A stretch of DNA of 64,000 nt from G965276675 sp965276675 (GCA_965276675.1 OZ255624.1:4154001-4218000); one strand, 5' to 3'; positions 1-8,522 are shown, counted from the stretch's first letter. Numbers and translations are program-made. Notes: generated from the sequence alone by a model not told the origin.

Positions 1-132
1 ACCGACCGCCAGGTCAAGCTGCACTTCTCCTACGAGCGCTTCCTAGCCAATCAGATCCGCGAAAGCTTCGGCTTCGTAGGCTCGCCTATCTGGTTCAAAG
101 TGAGAGCCCGCAACAAAAAATCCGACGCGTAA
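1..132 (+). CDS. der: GTPase Der (EngA), C-terminal end only
   Basis: The window opens inside this gene. Frame 1 translates to 43 residues ending in a stop at 130-132, with the block RFLANQIRESFGFVGSPI near the centre. This block matches the C-terminal KH-like domain of the double GTPase Der, which acts in late assembly of the 50S ribosomal subunit. Only the end of the KH-like domain is present; both GTPase domains lie outside the window. The basic tail (RARNKKSDA) is usual. Recognition rests on this conserved C-terminal block. Confidence 0.88.
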   Translation, partial: TDRQVKLHFSYERFLANQIRESFGFVGSPIWFKVRARNKKSDA

Positions 133-147
133 CCCCATACTCCCCAA

Positions 148-185
148 TGTCATCCTGAGCGAGCGCAGCGAGCCGAAGGACCTGC
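148..185 (+). repeat. Interspersed TGTCATCC-type repeat, copy 1
   Basis: Starts with TGTCATCC and ends with GGACCTGC, around a GC-rich core (GAGCGCAGCGAGCC). It shares both ends with the copies at 310-353, 705-758 and (inverted) 16109-16138. It lies directly downstream of der and outside any convincing gene. Its mobility mechanism is unknown. Confidence 0.6.
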
Positions 186-309
186 AATGTATGTCGCTCA
201 CAAACCGGGTGCCCCATCCTTTGCACCCAGCCCCAGTTCACGCACCAGCACACCTAAGTGCAAATGGTGGGTCACGCGCCGACAGGCGCGTCCCACTTAC
301 CACACCCGC

Positions 310-353
310 TGTCATCCCGGCCCAAGGCGGCAAGCCAGTGGAGGGATCTGCTG
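310..353 (+). repeat. Interspersed TGTCATCC-type repeat, copy 2
   Basis: TGTCATCCCGGCCCAAGGCG at the left and GGAGGGATCTGCTG at the right. Same ends as copy 1, with a different core. It is intergenic, upstream of the convergent small zinc-ribbon gene. Confidence 0.55.
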
Positions 354-394
354 CCCCCTACACTCAGGAAATCTCTCGTTCGGCAATGCAGCCG

Positions 395-616
395 TTAGCT
401 ATCCTTGCGATAAAGAAGCTCGCGCATCGCTTGCCTCCGAGCCTCGTTCGCTTCGCTCTCACTCTTGCGTTCGTCGGTGTCCATGCGGCGCTTACTGACG
501 GGCTCCGTTGATTCGGGGATGCTGCACTCTGGGCAGCGGTTGGCGAACCCGGGTTTATCGGGCTTCAGCTCGAACTCTTCTGAGCAGATGCTGCAGACTT
601 TGATGGGAAAGGCCAT
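395..616 (-). CDS. Small zinc-ribbon protein, function unknown
   Basis: A 73-residue protein starting at the ATG at 616, chosen because GGAGG lies four bases upstream; a longer frame reaching 691 lacks such a site. The N-terminal half carries CSIC and, about 20 residues on, CPEC. This is the spacing of a four-cysteine zinc ribbon. The C-terminal half is highly charged (KRRMDTDERKSESEANEARR) and probably helical or disordered. No enzyme motif is visible. Small proteins of this shape often bind nucleic acid or act as adaptors, but that is only an inference. It is flanked by interspersed repeats on both sides. Confidence 0.6.
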   Translation of the reverse strand: MAFPIKVCSICSEEFELKPDKPGFANRCPECSIPESTEPVSKRRMDTDERKSESEANEARRQAMRELLYRKDS

Positions 617-704
617 ACAGCCTCCATGATAGCGAAAGCGTTCCATCCACCCCTGCCACGGCCCCAACCGAAACTGCCGCACAAGCGTCACCCACCCACC
701 CTAC

Positions 705-758
705 TGTCATCCCGACCGAAGTTGCCGCGCAGGCGGCAACGCAGCGGAGGAACCTGCA
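705..758 (+). repeat. Interspersed TGTCATCC-type repeat, copy 3
   Basis: TGTCATCCCGACCGAAG at the left and GGAGGAACCTGCAG at the right. The core is a short palindrome, GTTGCCGC...GCGGCAAC, which can form a hairpin. It sits in the 290-base gap between the zinc-ribbon gene and the DUF4062 gene. The rest of that gap shows no gene. Confidence 0.6.
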
Positions 759-906
759 GTTCCCTTTCCTCGGAAGGAGCTTCATTGTTCGCTGCAGTAG
801 AACCGCTAAACCCGAAGCATTGGGCGTTTCAAATCAGCTACTCTTTGGTAATCTTCCTCGCAGCGTCCTGTTCGATTCCTCAGACGGCAGGATTATAAAG
901 ATCAAC

Positions 907-2115
907 ATGAGCTTTCAGGCAAACGTACTGCGATTGATGATTGCGTCCCCCGGAGATGTCACAGAGGAACGTGGAATTGTTACAGAGGAGATTCACCGGT
1001 GGAATGATGCGAACGCCTTTGCCCGTAAATTGGTCCTCTTACCTGTCAAATGGGAGACACACAGTACCCCGCAACTCGGAGATCATCCTCAAACCATCAT
1101 CAACCGCCAACTTCTGGATGAAGCTGATATTGTCATCGGCATCTTTGGTACACGTATCGGGACCCCCACTGAGGAATATGTCAGTGGAACTGTCGAAGAA
1201 ATCAAGAAGCAGGTTGCAGCGGGTAAGATGGCGAAAATCTATTTTTCAGATGTGCCTGTGCACCCTAGTTCACTCAATCCCGCGCAGTATGCTTCTTTGC
1301 AGCAGTTTCGGGAGGAGTGTAGGAGTGCGGGCCTGTACGCCACTTTTAACAGTGCTCAGCAGTTCAGGACCGACTTCAGTCACCACCTCAATCTGGAACT
1401 TAATCAAGCTAGATACCTTTGGCTTATAGTCACGGAGCCTCCAACGCAGCCAAGCACGAGCGATCTAAGTCCGGAAAGCCTCCGCCTGATCAAAGCAGCT
1501 GCTTCAAGTAGTGATGGAATGGTAATTTCTCAAGAGACTTTGGGAGGAGATGGTCTTCGCGCTGGGGAAGAGGAATTGATGGACGGCAGTAATCGATCCG
1601 CAGCTAAGTGGCGCGCAATAGTAAAAGGACTTGTAGATAAGAAGTTCCTTGAAGCTGTCGGGAAAGGTGTCTACAGGCTCAGTGCCGCAGGTTATGACGT
1701 AGCGGATAAAGCGCAAGCATTAGAGGAGGCTTCCCAGCTAACAAACATTACGCTAAACATCTCCGGCTCGCCCGATGACCAATATCTCAACATTAGATCG
1801 AATCGGCTTGTTAATCTCAGCCAGCTAGATTTTCTCACTTCAACTGAAGCGTGTATCTCTACGCAGATACTCTCCGAACAGGGTGAAGAGATTGACGTAA
1901 AACTTGCGCACGATAAACTTGTCTCCCTTTACGATCTACTTCGTTCTGACCGCGACCCTAACAACTTATCCGGTCCAGCCAAGCTGAGGCTGCTCTTTGA
2001 AGTGCGTGATCAATCAAAAGAGATCGTACTGCCGGTGATGTTGCAGCCCCAAATGGTCAATAATAGGCAGTGGATAACACTGACTGGGTCGGAAAACTTT
2101 CAGCTACCGGCATGA
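907..2115 (+). CDS. DUF4062 domain protein with winged-helix-like middle region
   Basis: A 402-residue protein. The ATG at 907 is preferred over an upstream in-frame codon at 820 because the conserved domain starts right after it. Residues about 5-110 match the DUF4062 pattern: LRLMIASPGDVTEER, then DIVIGIFGTRIGTPT. A middle segment (about 225-300: AAKWRAIVKGLVDKKFLEAV...GVYRLSAAGYDVA) looks like a winged helix. The C-terminal 100 residues are not recognised. There is no signal peptide or membrane segment, so it is probably cytoplasmic. DUF4062 is uncharacterised and often occurs in multidomain, signalling or conflict-type proteins. The gene is visibly richer in A/T than its neighbours and sits among repeats, which suggests transfer. 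A defence role is speculation. Confidence 0.7.
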   Translation: MSFQANVLRLMIASPGDVTEERGIVTEEIHRWNDANAFARKLVLLPVKWETHSTPQLGDHPQTIINRQLLDEADIVIGIFGTRIGTPTEEYVSGTVEEIKKQVAAGKMAKIYFSDVPVHPSSLNPAQYASLQQFREECRSAGLYATFNSAQQFRTDFSHHLNLELNQARYLWLIVTEPPTQPSTSDLSPESLRLIKAAASSSDGMVISQETLGGDGLRAGEEELMDGSNRSAAKWRAIVKGLVDKKFLEAVGKGVYRLSAAGYDVADKAQALEEASQLTNITLNISGSPDDQYLNIRSNRLVNLSQLDFLTSTEACISTQILSEQGEEIDVKLAHDKLVSLYDLLRSDRDPNNLSGPAKLRLLFEVRDQSKEIVLPVMLQPQMVNNRQWITLTGSENFQLPA

Positions 2116-2335
2116 TACCGGCGAGCGAGTTGCTTAACCGGCTTGTCGAGCGACGACCTATCCTCTTGTAACGCACACTAAAGTATGACGGGTGCGCCGT
2201 AAGCGTGGTGCCCAGTGTCCCCGGTCGATGGTAAAGTGCAGATACAGCCGTCGATATCAGGCTTTAGGCACAAACCAGCAAAAGACGCCACGCTTGAACA
2301 GGAGCCCTCAGTAGAAGATGAGGTGCGGGGACACG

Positions 2336-2542
2336 ATGAACACACAATTCGACATCGAATTCGAACAAGAAGAGGACGGCCGCTGGATCGCCGAAATACC
2401 TACCCTGCCCGGAGTCATGGTCTACGGCAAAACGCGACATGAAGCTGAGTCGAAGGTGGAACAGCTTGCCTTGCGGGTCATTGCCGACCAACTGGGGCGA
2501 GAAAACTCCACTGTAGAGCGCGTCAACTTCGCAACCACGTGA
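2336..2542 (+). CDS. hicB: HicB-like antitoxin, intact
   Basis: A 68-residue protein starting MNTQFDIEFEQEEDGRWIAE; the next block, IPTLPGVMVYGKTRHEAESK, is the classic HicB partial RNase H-like fold (GRWIAEIP.LPG...G.T..EA). It lacks a C-terminal DNA-binding tail, as the short HicB forms do. The in-frame codon at 2318 is a less likely start. HicB normally neutralises the mRNA-cleaving toxin HicA, encoded next door. Here the downstream hicA overlaps its stop but its frame is broken, so this antitoxin appears orphaned. Confidence 0.8.
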   Translation: MNTQFDIEFEQEEDGRWIAEIPTLPGVMVYGKTRHEAESKVEQLALRVIADQLGRENSTVERVNFATT

Positions 2543-2759
2543 GTCACTGGGGAAGCTGTAAAGCCAAAAAGTGTTAAAGGCGCTCGTGAAGATCGGGTGG
2601 CGGGGACCCCAACGAAACCAAAGGTGGTTCGCACCGCCAACTGATCCACGAGGACGGAACACGTAAGTACACTTGGGCATTCCACGATTCGGAAGAAATT
2701 GGCCCGAAGATGCTGGCGAGGATCGCCAAGTACACCGGTTTAAGCCATCCGATCTATAA
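2539..2759 (+). pseudogene. hicA: HicA-like mRNA interferase toxin, frame broken
   Basis: Begins with a GTG overlapping the hicB stop by four bases. HicA blocks appear in order but in different frames: KAKK, then VLKALVKIGWR, then GGSHRQLIHEDGTRKYTWAF, then HDSEEIGPKMLARIAKYTGL. The GSH motif holds the catalytic histidine of the HicA dsRBD-like fold. Three single-base changes at short homopolymers would restore one frame ending SPSDL and a stop at 2757-2759: a lost G near 2570, an extra A near 2614 and a lost C near 2745. As written, no functional HicA can be made. It is either a young pseudogene or carries sequence errors. Confidence 0.75.
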
Positions 2760-3072
2760 CCTGAAGCATCGTCAAGTTTGCGTCGCATTGCGTCCAACCG
2801 CTAATGCAGAACTATCTACCGCAAGCGCCCGCTCCAGTTCGCAGCAAGTTCGTCACGGTCCGCACCACCCCACGCCTCCAATCCACCCCAAAAACAACCC
2901 TCCCACGCTTCCCCATTGACGCCCGCACAGCACCTGCCTCATAGTTATTCCGCGGCTCGCACGTCTCTGTTCTCCCGGGCATCCTCATCTCCTCCTAGCC
3001 GCGCGACCGGGCGAGCCAAATGGCACGACAACCGGCTCCTCTAAAGAGCCTGTCAGACTAGGAGGCCATCCC
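2760..3072. other. Intergenic gap, no gene seen
   Basis: 313 bases between the broken hicA and the next gene. The sequence is C-rich (CCACCCCAAAAACAACCCTCC). A small hairpin GGCTC...GAGCC lies at about 3034-3050, just before the ribosome-binding site of the next gene. No reading frame with recognisable homology is visible. Confidence 0.5.
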
Positions 3073-3969
3073 ATGAAGGGCAATGTGTCTGCTCTTTTCC
3101 TGCTTCTCCTCGCCGCACCGCTCACCGCGTATGCTTCCGAGCAGCTGATCCCGGCCGGCTCGCTCATCCAGTGCACTGTCTCGGAGCCGAAGCTCTCCTC
3201 CAAAACAGAGGATCTGGGCGACCCCGTCCTCTGCAAAGTAAGCCACTTCGAACTCTACGGCCGTTCCGCCTTTCCTTACGGCAGCTACCTGGTCGGCCGG
3301 TTTGAAGACTACAAGGATCCAGGTCACTTAGTAGGGAAAGGCTGGATGGAGCTGAAGTTCGACCGCATGGTGATACAGCCCGACACGGTTGTACCCGTGG
3401 CCGCGAAGGTGGTCTACGTGCCGGGTTATCCCGTCGATAAAGAGGGCAAAATCCATGGAAAAGGTCATCCCGTGCGGGACGCTGTCGAGTGGGCTATTCC
3501 CGTCCTCTGGCCCATCGACCTCATCAACCTTCCACGGCGCGGACCACGGCCTGTGCTGAAAGAAGAAACGCGGCTCACTCTCAAGATCATGGACGACCTA
3601 GCTGTTCCGTTGACGCAACAGCCTCCGCGCGATCAGTACGGATTTGCCCCACGCGCGCCCATCTCCTACACCCCTCCAGATGCCGATCCGCCGCCTGCTT
3701 CTCGCCCCATCCTCTCTCCGCGCATTCCGCCGCCGCCACCGGTTATGCCGGGTTGGCGAACAGCGCCACAGCCTACGCTGCTCATGATGCGGGACGGCCA
3801 CGGCATGTTTGCGACCGACTACTGGTTTGAGGGCGGAGCACGCGTCCGCTACATTGCCCTGAACGGCGCTCCCGTGGTCATGCCAATAGAACAACTGGAT
3901 CTGCCAACGACAGTCGAGGTCAATCGCCGGCGCGGTGTCAACTTCATCATCCGCGCAGCGGGATATTGA
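3073..3969 (+). CDS. Secreted protein of unknown function
   Basis: A 298-residue protein starting at the ATG at 3073, with TAGGAGG nine bases upstream. Residues 1-21 form a clear Sec signal peptide (hydrophobic ALFLLLLAAPLTAYAS). The mature part is beta-rich, with repeated G/V/P patterns such as IPAGSLIQCTVSEPKLSS and LVGRFEDYKD. This resembles the beta-barrel segment of TrbI/VirB10-like proteins (inference, weak). A proline-rich linker occupies about residues 195-240. The last 60 residues contain DGHGMFATDYWFEGG...VRYIALNGAPV. It is monocistronic and convergent with the histidine kinase gene. Probably periplasmic or outer-membrane associated. Confidence 0.65.
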   Translation: MKGNVSALFLLLLAAPLTAYASEQLIPAGSLIQCTVSEPKLSSKTEDLGDPVLCKVSHFELYGRSAFPYGSYLVGRFEDYKDPGHLVGKGWMELKFDRMVIQPDTVVPVAAKVVYVPGYPVDKEGKIHGKGHPVRDAVEWAIPVLWPIDLINLPRRGPRPVLKEETRLTLKIMDDLAVPLTQQPPRDQYGFAPRAPISYTPPDADPPPASRPILSPRIPPPPPVMPGWRTAPQPTLLMMRDGHGMFATDYWFEGGARVRYIALNGAPVVMPIEQLDLPTTVEVNRRRGVNFIIRAAGY

Positions 3970-4112
3970 GGCTGGCTGCTGACAAGCCTCTTCTGTACAT
4001 CGCCCGCGACATCAGGCGTGGGTGGTAGTTCAGCCGAATCGCTAATTTGAACATCGCAACAAAATCGAATGACTGAACGAAACTGCTGGAGACGCCAGCG
4101 CAGCCGGGCGCT

Positions 4113-5264
4113 TCAGAGCGACCGGCTCAACTCCTCGTGCTGTTGCGGGAGAAACACGGAAAAGGTAGTGCCCCGCCGGAGCGCATCGGTCCGGCTCCGC
4201 AGCCGAATGGAACCGCCGTGTTTTTCGATGATGCCCCTGGTTACCCAGAGCCCCAGGCCAGTGCCAATTTCTCCCTTGGTTGTATGGAAGGGCTCGAAAA
4301 GGCGGCCTCGTTGTTGGAAACCAATTCCCGACCCATTGTCAACTATGCTGATCCGCACGCCTGGCTGCCCTGTCTTGGTGTGCCGGGCGGCCCGGATGCG
4401 GACCCGGATGCAAGACCCTGCATCCGATGCATCGATCGCGTTCGCGAGTAAATTGGCCAGCCCTTGCCGGATCTCGCCTTCAAAGCCAAGTATGGATACA
4501 CTCTCGGCGTACTCTCGCCGGATTTCGATCTGTTTATTGAGGATCTTTGTACCGAGCATCTCCATAATATTTTCGGAGAGCTCCCGCGGGTCAAAGAGCT
4601 TCGGGGCCGCGCGGTCGCGGTAGAACCCGAGGGTCATGCGCGTAATCTGCGCCGCTCGCTGCACCTCGGATTCGGCTAACTGCAGGTATTTGTCGGTTTT
4701 GGGTGAGTTGCTCCCCATCTTGGCGAGATAAATCAGGTTGGTAACAGATTCGAGTGGGTTGTTGACCTCGTGCGCCAGCGTGGCCGCCAGCCGGCCAGCC
4801 AGGGCCAGCTTTTCGCTCTCTCGGCGGGCCTCTTCCGCGCGCTTCTTTTCGCTAACATCGCCCACCGTCCCGACCAGATGCGTAGCGTTTCCTGCCTCAT
4901 CGAAGATATGTTTGGAGCGAGCTTCGATCCAATGAACCGAGCCATCGGGCCAGAGAATGCGGCACTCAAAGCACCAGTCCTTGCCCTCTCTTGTAGCCTC
5001 CTGAAAAGCCTGTTGCACGTGTTCACGATCTTCCGGGGAGACGTGCTCAAGAAAGCGGCCAAAACTCCACTCAGCCAGGCCTTCCGGGTAGCCGAAGCAC
5101 TGATCGTGTCTGAGCGAACGAGTCGCCTGCTGCGTGTCAAGGTCGAGCTCCCAGAGCCCCAGACCGGTGGCCGCCAGCACGAATTCCAGGCGTTGCGACT
5201 CCTGCAGCAGAGTCACCGACTGAAGCGCCGATGGAGAGGTCAGTTGTTGCAAAGGCAGTGACAT
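4113..5264 (-). CDS. PAS-domain sensor histidine kinase, soluble, orphan
   Basis: 383 residues with no membrane segment, so a cytoplasmic sensor. Residues about 25-140 form one PAS/PAC domain (ILWPDGSVHWIEARSKHIFD...VGTVGDVSEKK). A short coiled coil leads to the H-box LAHEVNNPLESVTNL, with His165 as the likely phosphorylation site. The HATPase domain follows, with N-box NLLANAIDAS, G1 DNGSGI, F-box FEPFHTTKG and G2 GTGLGL. All catalytic boxes are intact. No response regulator gene is adjacent, so its partner must be elsewhere. The PAS ligand cannot be told from sequence. Confidence 0.88.
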   Translation of the reverse strand: MSLPLQQLTSPSALQSVTLLQESQRLEFVLAATGLGLWELDLDTQQATRSLRHDQCFGYPEGLAEWSFGRFLEHVSPEDREHVQQAFQEATREGKDWCFECRILWPDGSVHWIEARSKHIFDEAGNATHLVGTVGDVSEKKRAEEARRESEKLALAGRLAATLAHEVNNPLESVTNLIYLAKMGSNSPKTDKYLQLAESEVQRAAQITRMTLGFYRDRAAPKLFDPRELSENIMEMLGTKILNKQIEIRREYAESVSILGFEGEIRQGLANLLANAIDASDAGSCIRVRIRAARHTKTGQPGVRISIVDNGSGIGFQQRGRLFEPFHTTKGEIGTGLGLWVTRGIIEKHGGSIRLRSRTDALRRGTTFSVFLPQQHEELSRSL

Positions 5265-5330
5265 AGAAAGCTAGGTGCAACGGTGAATAGTTCAGAGCTG
5301 AGGCTACTTACGGCATCAGGGAGTTGACTG

Positions 5331-5377
5331 GTAACGTTACTATCGAGTGAGCGACCACACACTGGGGTAACGTAACG
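5331..5377. promoter_or_regulatory. GTAAC palindromes upstream of the histidine kinase
   Basis: A perfect palindrome GTAACGTTAC at 5331-5340 and a related GTAACGTAAC at 5367-5376 lie 67-112 bases upstream of the kinase start. Spaced copies of one half-site ahead of a regulator gene are typical of an operator. The binding factor is unknown. Confidence 0.35.
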
Positions 5378-5493
5378 ACTTTCATACTCGGATTCACGCA
5401 AATTGCAAATAGTTGGATACTTTGTGGTAAACGCGGCGGGTTGCCCAACTCGGAAAATATCGCGTAAATAATGCGCTGTTCTTGACGTGCAGG

Positions 5494-7344
5494 CTAGGAC
5501 TTGATGCCGGTCATCAGGATGTTCTCGGACGTTTGTACCTTCTCCGTGCACTCGATCATGACGATGCTTTTCTGGGTCTTTGCCTGATTCTTTTCCAAAA
5601 ACGCCTGATCGACTCGCCTGAGCACGATGGCTGCCTCCAAGAGGCCTGCGGCTGTGCCCGCCGGCGAGTCCGCTGGACGCTTGTCGCCATTGTTAAAGCT
5701 GTTCTCTTCCACGATGAGCCACGAGGTCGCGGCACAGTAGATGGCCGGACCTTCTCCGCCACGGAAGGCGTTGCGGCTGAGCGTCACGCCGCTGTTCACG
5801 ACCGCCGGTGGGGTGACGAGCTCCGTGCGTTCGCGTGCGGTGTCTACGGTGACGGTACCCCGGCGCGCCGGGGTCGCCGCGGTATTGCAGCTCTCGAAGG
5901 TATTGTCGGAGACCATCATGCTCTGGACGGTTGGGCCTTCCATCCGTTGCCTATCGGGCGCCAGAAGCAGCGCAGGCATGGAGCAGCCGGCGAAGGAGTT
6001 GTTTAGGATATGCCCGCGCCCATGCATCACGATGCCTCGCCCCCGATTACCCAAAAACTTACAATGCTCCACCGTGGTACGCGGCTGGGCGAGCGCATTG
6101 CACAGCAGGGCCCCCGGACCGATTACAGGCGACAGTGTCTCGTTGAACCGGATCCGCGCGCCGCTCGATGTGGACTCGGCCGACTCGGTGGCGATTTCGC
6201 CCAACAGCGTCAACGTCGCCCCATCCGATAGCTGGAGTATCGCTCCGTCGGCCGGCAGCTCCCATTGCGGAATGGACCGTCCTTGCCGCCCTGGTCGTCC
6301 CTCAACCAGCACGGTCTTGTCGTCCACCCGCTGCCCAATCTTCCAGAACGATTGAAAGATATAGACGCCATCGTCCCCCATCCCGCTGAATTGGCTCTGC
6401 TTGATCGAGACTGCGCCGGCGCAGTCGGCGAGCTGGATGGCTCCCCCGCAAAGCGACATCAGCCGCTTGGAACCCGGGGCGGGGAGCACGCGAAAGTCGT
6501 CGAATTGAATGACTTTGCAGCCCTGCATCACCGCGCCTGCCCCGGGTCCCGCGTAAAGCGTGACGCTCTCGATCAGCACCTGCTCGCACGCCCGCAACTG
6601 CAAGCACGCGGAACCCCAGCCGTCGGATTCGTCGGATTCTCCGACGCGATGCCGCAGGACGAGCCGCATCCCGGCCCTCACGGGAAGCGCCCGATTGAGT
6701 TCCACCTGCAGCAGTTGCGGTCCAGATGGGCGCACCGCAGCCACGGATCCTTGCGCATCCAGGCCATTGGCCGCCGGCAGGCCGGTCTTCGCATCGTATT
6801 CGCTGAACGCTTCGATCTTCGTGATGTCGATGTTGTGATCATCGAGCGGGAACTCCGGATCGATCGCGATGGTAAACGACTGCGCCGATGCTTCCACGAC
6901 TGTTCCCTGGGAAAACGGCGGGCGTGCCCAATCAAGCCGGAGGTCGTGCACCTCAATGTTCTTGGACTGCTCGATGGTGAGCGGCTGCGTGTTGCCGGCG
7001 AAGATCAACGCCGCGCCATTGCCGAAGATCTCCAGCCCGCTGTAGCCGTGAAACGCCATCGCGGTCCCGCTGGAGGGGGCAAATCTGTAGGTACCCGGCG
7101 GGAAAACCAGGCGTGCATTATCTTTGGTCAGCGAGGCGATCGCCTTCGCCACGGCGGTGGTTACATCTTTGACCCCGGTGGGGTCGGCTCCGAAGTCGAT
7201 GACCGAAGCTCGATGCGCGGTCCCGGCTGCTGCGGCTGGAAGCATCTTGACAGCAGCCGGCGCTGACTCAGTAAGCGCCGGCGCCATGCATGCGGCGAAT
7301 GAAGAAAGAACAGCCTGACCCAGAAATCGTCTGCGATCCATCAT
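5494..7344 (-). CDS. Exported right-handed beta-helix glycosidase-like protein (GH110-like)
   Basis: 616 residues from the ATG at 7344 (AGGAG nine bases upstream). It begins MMDRRRFLGQAVLSSFAACM, a twin-arginine (Tat) signal. The mature N-terminus SVIDFGADPTGVKDVTTAVA is the hallmark start of pectate-lyase/beta-helix proteins. The rest alternates short beta-strands with N/G turns (CKFLGNRGRGIVMHGRGHIL...VSDNTFESC) as in a parallel beta-helix. The overall layout and length resemble GH110 alpha-1,3-galactosidases. The exact substrate is an inference, and a polygalacturonase- or epimerase-like role is possible. It is likely folded in the cytoplasm and then exported. It appears to be a single-gene unit, divergent from efp. 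Confidence 0.7.
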   Translation of the reverse strand: MMDRRRFLGQAVLSSFAACMAPALTESAPAAVKMLPAAAAGTAHRASVIDFGADPTGVKDVTTAVAKAIASLTKDNARLVFPPGTYRFAPSSGTAMAFHGYSGLEIFGNGAALIFAGNTQPLTIEQSKNIEVHDLRLDWARPPFSQGTVVEASAQSFTIAIDPEFPLDDHNIDITKIEAFSEYDAKTGLPAANGLDAQGSVAAVRPSGPQLLQVELNRALPVRAGMRLVLRHRVGESDESDGWGSACLQLRACEQVLIESVTLYAGPGAGAVMQGCKVIQFDDFRVLPAPGSKRLMSLCGGAIQLADCAGAVSIKQSQFSGMGDDGVYIFQSFWKIGQRVDDKTVLVEGRPGRQGRSIPQWELPADGAILQLSDGATLTLLGEIATESAESTSSGARIRFNETLSPVIGPGALLCNALAQPRTTVEHCKFLGNRGRGIVMHGRGHILNNSFAGCSMPALLLAPDRQRMEGPTVQSMMVSDNTFESCNTAATPARRGTVTVDTARERTELVTPPAVVNSGVTLSRNAFRGGEGPAIYCAATSWLIVEENSFNNGDKRPADSPAGTAAGLLEAAIVLRRVDQAFLEKNQAKTQKSIVMIECTEKVQTSENILMTGIKS

Positions 7345-7591
7345 GCGGTGTGGCTCCTGCACCTAGGCTGTGAAACATGAGGTTTCTGACCCGTCTCAGT
7401 GTATGCTCGCTCTCTTTTGGTGAAGACATGACCGATTGGGGCACAATCGACCCCACGGTAACAGAGGGAGGGCTGCGCTACAATTCATCCTTGGTGCAAC
7501 TCCGCCGCACCGGCTCGCGATAGCACTGCCTCGCCGCCGCATCGCGGTGGCTGCAATCCTGGCATCACAAACTTTAAGGAGCACCTTCGCT

Positions 7592-8152
7592 ATGGCGATT
7601 CCCGCCACTCAAATGCGTCCAGGCATGATCATCAAGCACAACAACGAACTCCACGCGGTCTTTAGCGTTGAGCATCGGACACCCGGCAATCTGCGTGCTT
7701 TCATCCAAGCCAAGCTCCGGAACCTGCGGACCGGCGCCATGTTTGAGCATCGCTTCCGCTCCCCCGACCCGATCGATCGGGTGATCGTGGATGAGATCGC
7801 GATGGAGTTCCTGTACTCCGACGCGGATGATTACTACTTCATGAATACTGAGAACTACGAGCAGACCCATCTCAAACGCGACACACTCGGGGATTCCGTG
7901 GAGTACCTGATCCCTAATCTGCAGATACGGGTTTCGTTCTTTGATGGAGTAGCGGTTGGCATCGAACTGCCACAGACCGTGGAGATGACGGTGATCCAGA
8001 CAGAGCCGGGGCTTAAATCGGCCACCGCTTCCTCGGTCACCAAGCCGGCCACGCTCGAAACCGGGCTCGTCGTGCAAGTGCCACCTTTTATCAACGAGGG
8101 CGAAAGAATCCGCGTAGACACGGCGGAAGGCGCATACCTGAGCCGCGCTTAG
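7592..8152 (+). CDS. efp: Translation elongation factor P
   Basis: 186 residues, the normal length for EF-P, starting MAIPATQMRPGMIIKHNNE with AAGGAG upstream. All three beta-barrel domains are present, ending with the signature KPATLETGLVVQVPPFINEGE...VDTAEGAYLSR. EF-P binds between the P and E sites and rescues ribosomes stalled on polyproline. The domain I loop reads TPGNLRAF, so the position that carries the modified lysine (E. coli K34) or arginine (P. aeruginosa R32) is an asparagine. This belongs to an EF-P branch without a canonical modifiable residue. acyP and apt follow on the same strand. Confidence 0.93.
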   Translation: MAIPATQMRPGMIIKHNNELHAVFSVEHRTPGNLRAFIQAKLRNLRTGAMFEHRFRSPDPIDRVIVDEIAMEFLYSDADDYYFMNTENYEQTHLKRDTLGDSVEYLIPNLQIRVSFFDGVAVGIELPQTVEMTVIQTEPGLKSATASSVTKPATLETGLVVQVPPFINEGERIRVDTAEGAYLSRA

Positions 8153-8233
8153 TACTCGGTTACTCTGCAGTTGGCGAGCTCCGGCTCGCCTTGCGGCCAC
8201 TCTACCCGATCGCTAAGCACGAGAACGATTCAT

Positions 8234-8515
8234 ATGGTTCGTTACTACCTGGTCAAAGGACGCGTGCAGGGCGTGGGCTTTCGCTGGTTTGTACACCGCG
8301 AGGCTGCCGCTCTGGAGTTAAGGGGCTCGGTGCGCAATACTGAGAGCGGCCATGTGGAGGTAGTCGCCTCCGGGTCGGAAGAAGACCTGGCCGAGTTGCG
8401 CAAGGCTCTCGAACGCGGCTCGCGCGGCAGCCGTGTGGACTCGGTCGAACAACGCGATCTGGCGGAAAGTGAAGGGGAAAAGCTTGGACTTTTTGAAATC
8501 GAAGGAGCGTGGTAA
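8234..8515 (+). CDS. acyP: Acylphosphatase
   Basis: 93 residues starting at the ATG at 8234. The family signature GRVQGVGFRWFVHREA holds the phosphate-binding loop and the catalytic arginine. The catalytic asparagine lies in GSVRNTESGHVEVVASG. The enzyme hydrolyses acyl phosphates such as carbamoyl or acetyl phosphate in the cytoplasm. It sits 7 bases before apt and 81 bases after efp, so at least acyP-apt are probably co-transcribed. Length and motifs are normal. Confidence 0.93.
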   Translation: MVRYYLVKGRVQGVGFRWFVHREAAALELRGSVRNTESGHVEVVASGSEEDLAELRKALERGSRGSRVDSVEQRDLAESEGEKLGLFEIEGAW

Positions 8516-8522
8516 CTCAGCC

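Noticed and set aside
6265..7266. Plus-strand frame of 333 residues opposite the beta-helix gene
   Set aside because: Composition is typical of an antisense frame and there is no recognisable domain. The minus-strand protein has a Tat signal and a clear fold.
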